This document shows positions 5,241 to 12,172 of a stretch of 14,557 nucleotides of DNA, one piece after another; position 1 is the stretch's first letter, and every line of letters begins with the position of its first letter. The stretch spans positions 1-14,557 of the forward strand of contig DASVRL010000324.1 in NCBI GenBank assembly GCA_036388635.1, in the 5' to 3' direction. The notes under the pieces are model-generated. The model worked only from the letters and a program-made list of their open reading frames with translations, was not told the origin of the DNA and did not search any database. This DNA comes from JALZHR01 sp036388635. Lineage in GTDB: Bacteria > Acidobacteriota > Blastocatellia > Pyrinomonadales > Pyrinomonadaceae. A program made the translations under genes and the position numbers.

Positions 5241-8066
5241 TTATTTTAAGTTGTCTTTTATCAAAATCAAATCGCTGTTGATGATGCCGCGCACGATAAA
5301 AAGGCGTTTGCCGTCGTTTGCCCAGTCGAAATTCAGGATAATACCGGAATTAAAATTCGTCAGTTGTCTCGGCTTACTATTGCTGCCGTCAATCGCAAAA
5401 TCGAAGATATTCGGAATGCCCTGCGTGCCCAGATAAGTCAGGTTTTTGCCGTCTTTCGCCCAGCGATAATTCCAGCTTATATTTTCGATTTTCGCCTCTT
5501 TCGGCGACTGGACGCCCGTTTCCTTTATCTCGGCAATCTTCAAAATATTTTGAAAAGTCAGATTTTTCGAATCGAAAAGCTGTGTCGTAAAAGCCAGCCG
5601 TTTTCCGTCGTTCGAAAGTTTCGGAAACGCATCGTTCGCCTGGCTATCGCCGAAAACCGGCTGCTCTTCGCCGCTTTCAATCGACACTTTCATCAATTTC
5701 GCTTTCATAATGTTGTCCAGACGGCGCTCGAAAATCACGGTTTTATTGTCCGGCAAAATCTGCGGGCGAAAGTCTCCGATTGAAGTTTGTTTGGTCAACT
5801 GGACGGCGTTTTTTCCGTCGATGTCGGCTTTCCAGATGCGCCAGCCGTCTTGTGTGTTCGAGCTGAAAACGATGAATTTTCCGTCCGGGCTGACCGCCGG
5901 ATGAATGTTGTCGCTGCCCTCGTTCAGCAGGACTTTTTCGTTTCTGCCTTCGCCGTCCACCGTCCACAGATTGGTGCGCGTGCCCTCGGTTTTGGCAAAC
6001 AGAATGCGCCCGTCCGGCAGATGCGTCAAGCCGCCGACGCCCTGCATCATACGGTTTTCCGAAACGATTTGCGTCATTTCCTTATTCTGCGGGTTAAACG
6101 ACCAGAGACTGGAAATAATATCGACTTTCGAAGCGGCAATCGTCGCGCCGTCAGCCGAAAGACTCATCACCGAATAACCGCTCGAATCGCTGGTGATTTG
6201 TCTGACCTGCTGTTCCGGGTAGGAAAAAAACCAGATTTGCTTCTGGTCCTGCAAGCTCGCCTTCGCCAGAAAATAAAAACCCGATTTGTCTTTCAGCCAC
6301 GAGAAGGAACTCAGATTCATCCACGTCCGCTCGCCGAATTGTCTGGAGCTTTTATCTTTGAGCGAAACGAGCAGGATTTTTCCTTCGTTCGAATCGTCGC
6401 CGAAAACTTTGATGATCGAGCCGACCAGAACTTCCTCGCCGTTCGGCGACCAGGCGACTTCGGAAAAACGCGTCTCGCCGCTCGCGCCGGTGTCGATCAA
6501 AACTTCCGGGTTCGAGCCGTCCGCATTGATCAGATAAACGGCGCTTCTGCCCGTTTCGACGTTGTGGCGAACGAAGGCGAGACGTTTTCCGTCGGGCGAA
6601 AAACTCACTTTTGAATCGACATCGACAATGATTTTTTTCGGCGCGCCGCCGAGCGTCGGGATTTGATAAAGCGTGCCGACGCCTTTATCAGCCAGAATAT
6701 AATAAATATAATCGCCGTCGGGCGAAAAAGCCGGCTGGTAAAAAACCAGATTCGAAGGCGGCACAATCTGCACGTTGCTGCCGGTCGCAATCTGCCGGAC
6801 AAACAGACTGCGCATCCCGTTTTCGTTATTGACGTAAACGACGTATTTGCCGTCCGGTGAGATTGCCGGCGCGCTCGATTTACCGTTTTCCGTCAGCCGC
6901 GAAATCTGCACGTTGTCGAATTTCGTCGCGATGTTTTTCGGAGAAAAAGGCTGATAAAACCACGCGCCGAATGCCAGAGCCGTCGCCAATCCCAGAATTA
7001 TCAACGGCAGAAAGCGCCACCAGCTCGCGCCGCGTCGCGCCGCCGAATAAATCTGCGTCTGGTTGGCTTCCGTTTTTCTTCTGTCGCGCAGATTTCCCGC
7101 CGACGTCGTGTCGTGAATCAGCGTTTTGTTTTCGCCCGTGCTGATGCGCCCGAAAGCCGCCGTTTTGACATTGTAGGCGGTAAATTTACGCGTCCGGTTT
7201 TCCGCGTCGCCGTGTTCGAATTTATAGCGCAAATCCTTTAAATCGAGCGCCAAATCCTTGATATTCTGGTAACGCTCGTCGGCTTTTTTCCGCAAAGTTT
7301 TGCGGACAATCCACTGCAATTCTTCGGGCACGTCTTCGACGTAAGCGTCGAGCGGTTCCGGCTCGACGTGAATCAGCGCGGCGAGCGAATCGCTCACCGT
7401 TTCGCCCGCAAACGGATTTCTGCCCGTCACCATTTCGTAAAGCACGACGCCGAGACTCCAGATGTCCGTGCGCTCGTCAACCTCTTTTCCGCGCGCCTGT
7501 TCCGGCGACATATAGCTGACGCTGCCCATCACCATTCCGGCTTGCGTCGTCACCATTTGCAAGGTCTGGTCTTCCGCGCCGGTCGTCGGGTTAACCGACA
7601 ATTTCGCCAGCCCGAAATCCAGAATCTTGACGTAGCCGTCGCGGCGAATCATTATATTTTCCGGCTTGATGTCGCGATGCTTGATGTGCGCTTCGTGCGC
7701 GACCGCCAGCGCCGACGCGACCTGCTCGGCAATCGTCACGGCATCGAAAACCGTCAAATCGTTTTTCTCGATTTTTTGCCTGAGCGTTTCGCCGTCGATG
7801 TATTCGGTGGCGATAAAAAGCCGCTCTTCGACTGCGGCGATTTCGTAAATCGTGATGATGTTCGGGTGATTTAAGGCGGACGCGGCACGCGCTTCCTGTT
7901 TGAAACGCTGGACGCGTTCCAGATTACAGCAAAACTCGGCGGGCAAAACTTTCAGCGCCGCCGGACGGTCAAGCTCTAAATCTTGCGCCAGAAAGACTTC
8001 GCCCATTCCACCCGCGCCGATTTTTTTGCGAATTTCGTAACGTCCGAGTTTTGCGCCGCTTTCCAT
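5241..8066 (-). CDS. Receptor-like Ser/Thr protein kinase with TM helix and PD40/TolB-like propeller
   Basis: This 941-residue membrane protein starts with a complete Hanks-type kinase domain (about 8-280). It has a GAGGMGEVF glycine loop (residues 18-25), VAIK-type K39, alpha-C E58, catalytic HRD (130-132, in HRDIKPEN), DFG (150-152), and SPE (187-189) in place of APE, as is usual in PknB-type kinases. A basic juxtamembrane linker leads to one TM helix (about 350-371). The extracytoplasmic part (about 385-941) carries roughly nine SPDG-type PD40 strands (AISPDGKY, AFSPDGDY, SFSPDGKR, AVSPDGKF, KLSNDGKR and variants), which predicts a TolB/WD40-like beta-propeller sensor. It should phosphorylate cytoplasmic proteins in response to an outside signal; ligand and targets are unknown. 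ATG 8066 is supported by GGAAG four bases upstream and a normal N-terminus (LGRYEIRKKIGAGG). It appears monocistronic, between two terminators. Confidence 0.94.
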   Translation of the reverse strand: MESGAKLGRYEIRKKIGAGGMGEVFLAQDLELDRPAALKVLPAEFCCNLERVQRFKQEARAASALNHPNIITIYEIAAVEERLFIATEYIDGETLRQKIEKNDLTVFDAVTIAEQVASALAVAHEAHIKHRDIKPENIMIRRDGYVKILDFGLAKLSVNPTTGAEDQTLQMVTTQAGMVMGSVSYMSPEQARGKEVDERTDIWSLGVVLYEMVTGRNPFAGETVSDSLAALIHVEPEPLDAYVEDVPEELQWIVRKTLRKKADERYQNIKDLALDLKDLRYKFEHGDAENRTRKFTAYNVKTAAFGRISTGENKTLIHDTTSAGNLRDRRKTEANQTQIYSAARRGASWWRFLPLIILGLATALAFGAWFYQPFSPKNIATKFDNVQISRLTENGKSSAPAISPDGKYVVYVNNENGMRSLFVRQIATGSNVQIVPPSNLVFYQPAFSPDGDYIYYILADKGVGTLYQIPTLGGAPKKIIVDVDSKVSFSPDGKRLAFVRHNVETGRSAVYLINADGSNPEVLIDTGASGETRFSEVAWSPNGEEVLVGSIIKVFGDDSNEGKILLVSLKDKSSRQFGERTWMNLSSFSWLKDKSGFYFLAKASLQDQKQIWFFSYPEQQVRQITSDSSGYSVMSLSADGATIAASKVDIISSLWSFNPQNKEMTQIVSENRMMQGVGGLTHLPDGRILFAKTEGTRTNLWTVDGEGRNEKVLLNEGSDNIHPAVSPDGKFIVFSSNTQDGWRIWKADIDGKNAVQLTKQTSIGDFRPQILPDNKTVIFERRLDNIMKAKLMKVSIESGEEQPVFGDSQANDAFPKLSNDGKRLAFTTQLFDSKNLTFQNILKIAEIKETGVQSPKEAKIENISWNYRWAKDGKNLTYLGTQGIPNIFDFAIDGSNSKPRQLTNFNSGIILNFDWANDGKRLFIVRGIINSDLILIKDNLK

Positions 8067-8158
8067 AAATCTTCCGCCGGATTATAAAGTCGTTTTATTA
8101 AACGAGCGTGAACGGCAAAAAGTTTAAAAAGTTTCCGTAAAAAGTTGCCAAGTCTTTG

Positions 8159-8199
8159 CTAAAAAGAAAAGCAAAAGGCATCGTAAAAACGCCTTTTGC
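8159..8199 (-). terminator. Terminator of the sucC-Uma2 operon
   Basis: A perfect 9-bp stem (8171-8179 with 8191-8199, GCAAAAGGC/GCCTTTTGC) has an 11-nt loop and lies about 30 nt after the Uma2 stop codon. On the minus strand it is followed by TTTTCTTTTT, a classic U-tract. It separates this operon from the kinase gene downstream. Confidence 0.8.
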
Positions 8200-8227
8200 C
8201 CGCTTGAAAATACAAGTTTTTAACCGG

Positions 8228-8788
8228 CTAAAACTGAATCGCCTGATAAATTTCCGACAAGTTGAGCCCAAAATCAATCGAATCAAAATTAATCTCCGCT
8301 TCCGCCTGCAAAAATCTTTCAACCGTCCACGCCTGTCCTTTGTCTCGACGATGAATTTCGACAAGCATTTCTTCCTGCCAGACGATTACGTATTCCTGAA
8401 GACTCGAAATCTGCCGATAAATCTGCAATTTTTCATAACGGTCGGTGCGCTCGCTCGTCGGCGAAATCATCTCGACAATCAAAAGCGGATGATGAATGAC
8501 ATATTCGTCATCGTCTTCCGTATCGCACGTCACGACAATATCGGGATAATAAAAAGTTATTTCATTCGGTCGAACTTTAACGGATTCCATAAAAACGTCA
8601 CAATCGCTGCCTATTAATCTTGATGAAATATTTCGATAAAGATTTCCACAAATTTGATTGTGACGCTTTGAAGCGCCCGCCATCGCGAAGATCTGTCCGT
8701 CGATAAATTCGTGACGCATCTGGCTCAGCTTTTCGACTTCCAGGTATTCTTCAACGCTGATGTATTCAACTTTTTCGGCTAATCCCAT
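8228..8788 (-). CDS. Uma2 family (DUF820) PD-(D/E)XK-like protein
   Basis: This 186-residue protein matches the Uma2/DUF820 family: an N-terminal SVEEYLEVEK segment, HEFIDGQIFAMAG (E27, D30), YYPDIVV (D83), the core IVEMISPTSERTDRYEK (E106, D116, K120), and EYVIVWQEE. Family members share a restriction-endonuclease fold, and D83, E106 and K120 fit the PD-(D/E)XK nuclease site. The family is highly multiplied in cyanobacteria and some Acidobacteriota, and its biological role is not settled, so nuclease activity is inference. ATG 8788 lies six bases after the sucC stop with no Shine-Dalgarno, which suggests translational coupling to sucC. Length is typical and the putative active site looks intact. 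It has no toxin, antitoxin or methylase partner nearby. Confidence 0.88.
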   Translation of the reverse strand: MGLAEKVEYISVEEYLEVEKLSQMRHEFIDGQIFAMAGASKRHNQICGNLYRNISSRLIGSDCDVFMESVKVRPNEITFYYPDIVVTCDTEDDDEYVIHHPLLIVEMISPTSERTDRYEKLQIYRQISSLQEYVIVWQEEMLVEIHRRDKGQAWTVERFLQAEAEINFDSIDFGLNLSEIYQAIQF

Positions 8789-8794
8789 AAAGCT

Positions 8795-9964
8795 TTAGCT
8801 ATTTGCTTTCGCCGCCGCCACGACTTTTTCCGCCGCGTCGCGCATTCCGTCCGCCGAGATGATGCCGATGCCCGATTCGCTTAAAACGCGCTTGCCTTCT
8901 TCGACGTTCGTGCCTTCGAGCCGCGCCACAATCGGAATCGAAACGCCCAGGTTTTTCGCCGCCGCGACGACGCCGTTGGCGACCATATCGCAGCGCACGA
9001 TGCCGCCGAAAATATTGATCAAAACGGCTTTCACGTTTTCGTCGGCGAGCAGAATGCGAAAAGCGTTTTCGACGCGCTGCTGCGAAGCGCCGCCGCCGAC
9101 GTCCAGAAAGTTTGCCGGCTCGCCGCCGGCGTGTTTGATGATGTCCATCGTCGCCATCGCCAGCCCGGCGCCGTTGACCATACAGCCGATGTTGCCGTCG
9201 AGCTTGATGTAGTTCAAATCGAATTTCGAGGCTTCGATTTCGAGCGGTTCTTCCTCGTTCAAATCCCGCAGTTCGGCGTATTCCTTGTGACGATACATAG
9301 CGTTATCGTCAAAATTGACTTTCGCGTCGAGCGCGATAAGGCGGTTGTCTTTCGTCAGCAGAAACGGATTGATTTCCAGCAAAGAAGCGTCCATTTTTTC
9401 ATACGCTTCGTAAAGCTTCGTCATAAACTGCGCCGCCTGATTGATTAATTCGTTCGGCAAGCCCAGCCCGAAAGCCAGTTTTCTAGCCTGAAACGGGCGA
9501 AGCCCGACAGCCGGGTCAATCGTTTCTTTTAAAATCAGCTCCGGCGTTTCTTCGGCGACTTTTTCGATGTCCATTCCGCCCGCCGACGAAGCCATAAACG
9601 TATTTCTGCCCGTCACGCGGTCGAGCGTCAGCCCGAGATAAAATTCGCGGTCAATCGGCAGACCTTCTTCAATCAGAAGCGTTTTGACCTCGCGTCCTTC
9701 CGGTCCGGTCTGATGCGTGACCAGCGTCATTCCGAGAATTTGTTCCGCCATCGCGCGCGCTTCTTCGGGCGATTTGGCGATTTTCACGCCGCCGCCTTTG
9801 CCGCGCCCGCCCGCGTGAATCTGCGCTTTGACGACCGTCACCTCAGTTCCGAGCGAGCGCGCCGCCGCTTCGGCTTCTTCCGGCGTGCGGGCGACGACGC
9901 CGCGCGGAACCGTCACGCCGTAATTTTTTAATAATTCCTTGCCTTGATATTCGTGAATTTTCAT
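8795..9964 (-). CDS. sucC: Succinyl-CoA synthetase (ADP-forming) beta subunit
   Basis: The 389-residue product is almost exactly the length of E. coli SucC (388). It is the nucleotide-binding and hydrolysing subunit of the TCA-cycle enzyme that converts succinyl-CoA, ADP or GDP and Pi to succinate, CoA and ATP or GTP, in a complex with the SucD alpha subunit. Visible hallmarks are the ATP-grasp start MKIHEYQGKELL, K46 in VVKAQIHAGGRGKGGGVK (44-61), TGPEGREVK, SSAGGMDIE (126-134), the Mg-binding N199 (LEINPF) and D213 (ALDAK), and the C-terminal ligase segment LDVGGGASQ (287-295) through INIFGGIVRCD (316-326). ATG 9964 gives the family N-terminus; the 24 residues that extend to 10036 are not conserved in style. 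Only a close AGG precedes it. Unusually, sucD is not the next gene; an Uma2 gene takes that place. Confidence 0.97.
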   Translation of the reverse strand: MKIHEYQGKELLKNYGVTVPRGVVARTPEEAEAAARSLGTEVTVVKAQIHAGGRGKGGGVKIAKSPEEARAMAEQILGMTLVTHQTGPEGREVKTLLIEEGLPIDREFYLGLTLDRVTGRNTFMASSAGGMDIEKVAEETPELILKETIDPAVGLRPFQARKLAFGLGLPNELINQAAQFMTKLYEAYEKMDASLLEINPFLLTKDNRLIALDAKVNFDDNAMYRHKEYAELRDLNEEEPLEIEASKFDLNYIKLDGNIGCMVNGAGLAMATMDIIKHAGGEPANFLDVGGGASQQRVENAFRILLADENVKAVLINIFGGIVRCDMVANGVVAAAKNLGVSIPIVARLEGTNVEEGKRVLSESGIGIISADGMRDAAEKVVAAAKANS

Positions 9965-10027
9965 AACCTGTTTGTTTGAATAAATTGAATTGTAGAAATC
10001 TGAAAAAAGTTTATCTTCCCGATGCGC

Positions 10028-10063
10028 AAAAAGCAAAGGCAGCCCGTTTTCCGAACTGCCTTT
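10028..10063 (-). terminator. Terminator after the 286-residue lipoprotein gene
   Basis: An 8-bp perfect stem (10035-10042 with 10056-10063, AAAGGCAG/CTGCCTTT) encloses a 13-nt loop, and the minus strand continues into GCTTTTTGCGC. It sits about 26 nt past the stop of the leftward lipoprotein gene and before sucC, so sucC probably has its own promoter in 9965-10030; I see no convincing one there. Confidence 0.7.
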
Positions 10064-10088
10064 CTAAAGCTCAAATTAAAATTTTCGT

Positions 10089-10949
10089 TTAGCAACTGCT
10101 TTCCGTCGTATCGACCTCGATGCCGAAAAGCTTCCACTCTTTGGCTTCGGGAATCCATTTCAGCACGAATTTGACCGGGCGCGGGCTGGTGTCGTAACAG
10201 CCTTTGGCAATCAGTTTTTTCGCGCCGCCGTCCATTTCGACCGACGGCGAGGGCGAAAATTCCGCGTCGCGCGAGCCGACGCCGCTGATATCGACTTTCT
10301 TCGATATAAATTCGCTGAAAACCTGGTTGAATTTTTCGGGCGTGGTTTGTTTCTGCCACGTTTTCGAGATGGTCGAGTGGAAACTGGCAAAATCGCCGTC
10401 CTGTACCGCTTCGTTAAAATTCATCAGAGCCGTGCGCGTCATTTCCTGCATTTCCGCGTCTTCCGGCACTTCGTATTTCGCCGCGTTGGATTTTTTGGTC
10501 GAAGTCGATTCTTTTTTGTTCGAATTCTCGGATTTGTTTGAATTATCCGACGAATTTGAATCGGAAACGTTAAAACCGCCCTTGCGTCGATAGGTGACGC
10601 CGTTCAGCTTCATCGTATCGCCTTGGGGCGGCGAGTCGATTTTCAGCGTTTCGCCGATGCCGAAAAACGTGATGCTGATTGTTTTATCGGCTTCATTTAC
10701 TTCCGCCGTGCCGCCGTCGACTTTTTTGCCGCCCGAATGATAATCGCCCGTGCCGTCGGCGCGAATCGAAAGCGTCGAGCCGTCCTGACCTTGCCAATCG
10801 CCTAAGAACGCCGCCGGAATCGGTTTGGCGTCCTTGCCCCTGCCGCTGCCGAAACAACCCAGACCGACGAAAGCAAATAAACATAAAACGAGCAGAACGT
10901 TAAATTTAGCGCTTCTGCCGACAAAGAGTTTGCCCACAAAGTTTTTCAT
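10089..10949 (-). CDS. Lipoprotein of unknown function, two domains joined by a Ser/Asn/Lys linker
   Basis: The 286-residue product begins with a basic segment (MKNFVGKLFVGRSAK), a hydrophobic stretch (17-30) and a lipobox ending VGLGC with C32, so it is predicted to be a lipid-anchored exported protein. A first domain (about 44-123, FLGDWQGQDGSTLSIRADG onward) looks like a small beta-rich, lipocalin-style fold. A low-complexity linker of Ser, Asn, Lys and Glu (about 128-154) follows. The last part (about 160-284) pairs a helix (MTRTALMNFNEAVQDGDFASF) with strands (VKFVLKWIPEAKEWKLFGIEV), which recalls NTF2-like or DUF4019-type domains; this is a guess from pattern. ATG 10949 has AGGA seven bases upstream. 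It follows the DUF4344 lipoprotein gene by about 85 bp and may share its transcript. The function cannot be named. Confidence 0.8.
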   Translation of the reverse strand: MKNFVGKLFVGRSAKFNVLLVLCLFAFVGLGCFGSGRGKDAKPIPAAFLGDWQGQDGSTLSIRADGTGDYHSGGKKVDGGTAEVNEADKTISITFFGIGETLKIDSPPQGDTMKLNGVTYRRKGGFNVSDSNSSDNSNKSENSNKKESTSTKKSNAAKYEVPEDAEMQEMTRTALMNFNEAVQDGDFASFHSTISKTWQKQTTPEKFNQVFSEFISKKVDISGVGSRDAEFSPSPSVEMDGGAKKLIAKGCYDTSPRPVKFVLKWIPEAKEWKLFGIEVDTTESSC

Positions 10950-11034
10950 ATTTCTTTCCTTTTTTAATTAGCTGTTTGAATTTGTTGTTGAAACTATACC
11001 TGTTTTCCAGGACGTTTCCGCCGATGCTTTTTGC

Positions 11035-11934
11035 TCAATCCTTGCGCCATTTTTGCAGCAGCTCGCTCCAGCTTTGCGCCATTCGCTCGTATTCGTTCGG
11101 ACAGCGCGCCGCGCGCGATTCAGGCAGATACTTCTGGCTGACGAAATAATTGTATTTCGTCGTGTTCGAGCCGTAAATCATACATAAAGTATTATAAAAA
11201 CGTTGTTCCTGCAAAAGGTGCTCGTCAGAAAGATCTTTTCCGCTCGGGCTGCTCTGTTTCGCTTCGATGTGAAAAGCGTCGGCGGCGGCAAGCACGGCGC
11301 GAATTCCGTCCTCGCCCATTTCCTCCAGACAGATATAGCTCGAACAGCGGTCGGCGGCGTCTTCCTCGCTGCCGGTAATCGGCAGTTTATAGGCGTCAAT
11401 CAAAGCGTGTCCGAGTTCGTGCAGAAAAGCAAACCGCACGGCGTCAAACATTTTTTTGTCCGCTTCCCGCTCGCTGCTGCCTTCACTACGGAAAAGCTTC
11501 TGGAAATGTTCCATCAGCTCGTAGCAAACCGTTATCGAATGGTCGGCGGAATCGTAAATCGCGTTGACCTCGCCGCAGTCTTTCGTGCGCAGCGAAATGT
11601 CATACGGCAGAATCAAGGAGCGATTAAGCGTATCAGCCGCTTTTTCCAGCAGTTTTTCTTCTTTGACTTTGCGATCGAACTCGGCGTAACGCGAATTTTT
11701 CACGCCCTGATGCTCGACGATAAAATCGCCCGCGTCTTCCTGTTTATCTTTTTTCTCGGCGGCGCTCACCGTCGCGGCTCTTGTCGCCTCGACTCGCGGC
11801 TCGGGCGGTTTATTCTGATTTTCGTTTTTACCGGATTGCAAAACGCAGCCGGCGACGACCAGAAAAACCCCGACCGCGCCGAGCAGGTTGAAAAAATTTC
11901 GCGGCAAAAATTTTAAAGCAGGTTTGAAAGACAT
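11035..11934 (-). CDS. DUF4344-family putative zinc metallopeptidase lipoprotein
   Basis: This 299-residue product has a signal sequence (about 5-29) and a lipobox VVAGC with C30, and then a Lys/Glu/Pro/Ala-rich linker to about residue 70. The catalytic domain carries LHELGHALI (HExxH, H172, E173, H176), followed by the family pattern LPITGSEEDAADRC (E190 or E191 as likely third zinc ligand). Two Cys (C120 in KDCGEVNAIYD, C137 in ITVCYELM) could form a disulfide. This arrangement matches DUF4344, described as a putative metallopeptidase; its substrates are not known. I chose ATG 11934. A TTG nine bases upstream (11943) is equally open, and neither start has a Shine-Dalgarno. The gene lies downstream of pepA across a 238-bp gap that holds a large inverted repeat. 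Confidence 0.85.
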   Translation of the reverse strand: MSFKPALKFLPRNFFNLLGAVGVFLVVAGCVLQSGKNENQNKPPEPRVEATRAATVSAAEKKDKQEDAGDFIVEHQGVKNSRYAEFDRKVKEEKLLEKAADTLNRSLILPYDISLRTKDCGEVNAIYDSADHSITVCYELMEHFQKLFRSEGSSEREADKKMFDAVRFAFLHELGHALIDAYKLPITGSEEDAADRCSSYICLEEMGEDGIRAVLAAADAFHIEAKQSSPSGKDLSDEHLLQEQRFYNTLCMIYGSNTTKYNYFVSQKYLPESRAARCPNEYERMAQSWSELLQKWRKD

Positions 11935-12038
11935 ATTTCGCAACCGCAGATTGACGGTTGGATTGTGCTGATTTTGCGGCTTCGTGTCAATGTAAATTGA
12001 ACACCGGGAAAAGATTTTTCACCGCCCAGACGCCCGCG

Positions 12039-12163
12039 CGCCGGGATTTTAAGAAGAAATTAGCAGCGAGAACAAGATAAGCAGAGATAAGAAATGTTTT
12101 TAAAATCCCCGTTTATCCTGTTATCGCTGCTAATTTCTTTCTCTGCGTCTCTGTATCCCGGCG
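12039..12163. repeat. Large imperfect inverted repeat in the pepA-DUF4344 gap
   Basis: Main arms 12054-12080 and 12113-12139 match at 25 of 27 positions when one is reverse-complemented, including a perfect 16-bp block (12054-12069 with 12124-12139). Outer arms CGCCGGGAT (12039-12047) and ATCCCGGCG (12155-12163) also pair. The right side holds a tract CTCTGCGTCTCTG (12141-12153) and TTTATCCTGTTATC (12112-12125). Tracts of this look occur, from memory, as dispersed intergenic repeats in several phyla. It may terminate pepA transcription or be a REP/MITE-like dispersed element. Confidence 0.7.
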
Positions 12164-12172
12164 GCGAAAATC

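Noticed and set aside
5787..6614. 275-codon open frame on the plus strand inside the kinase gene
   Set aside because: It is antisense to the PD40 propeller of the kinase, with an Arg/Phe/Val-rich shadow composition and no ribosome-binding site or family pattern.
8081..8086. Perfect TATAAT on the minus strand just upstream of the kinase gene
   Set aside because: No -35 match lies at 16-18 bases, and initiation would fall inside the Shine-Dalgarno, leaving almost no leader.
11203..11916. 237-codon open frame on the plus strand opposite the DUF4344 gene
   Set aside because: The minus strand encodes a lipobox and HELGH in the correct order. The plus-strand frame is Phe/Arg-rich and unrecognisable.
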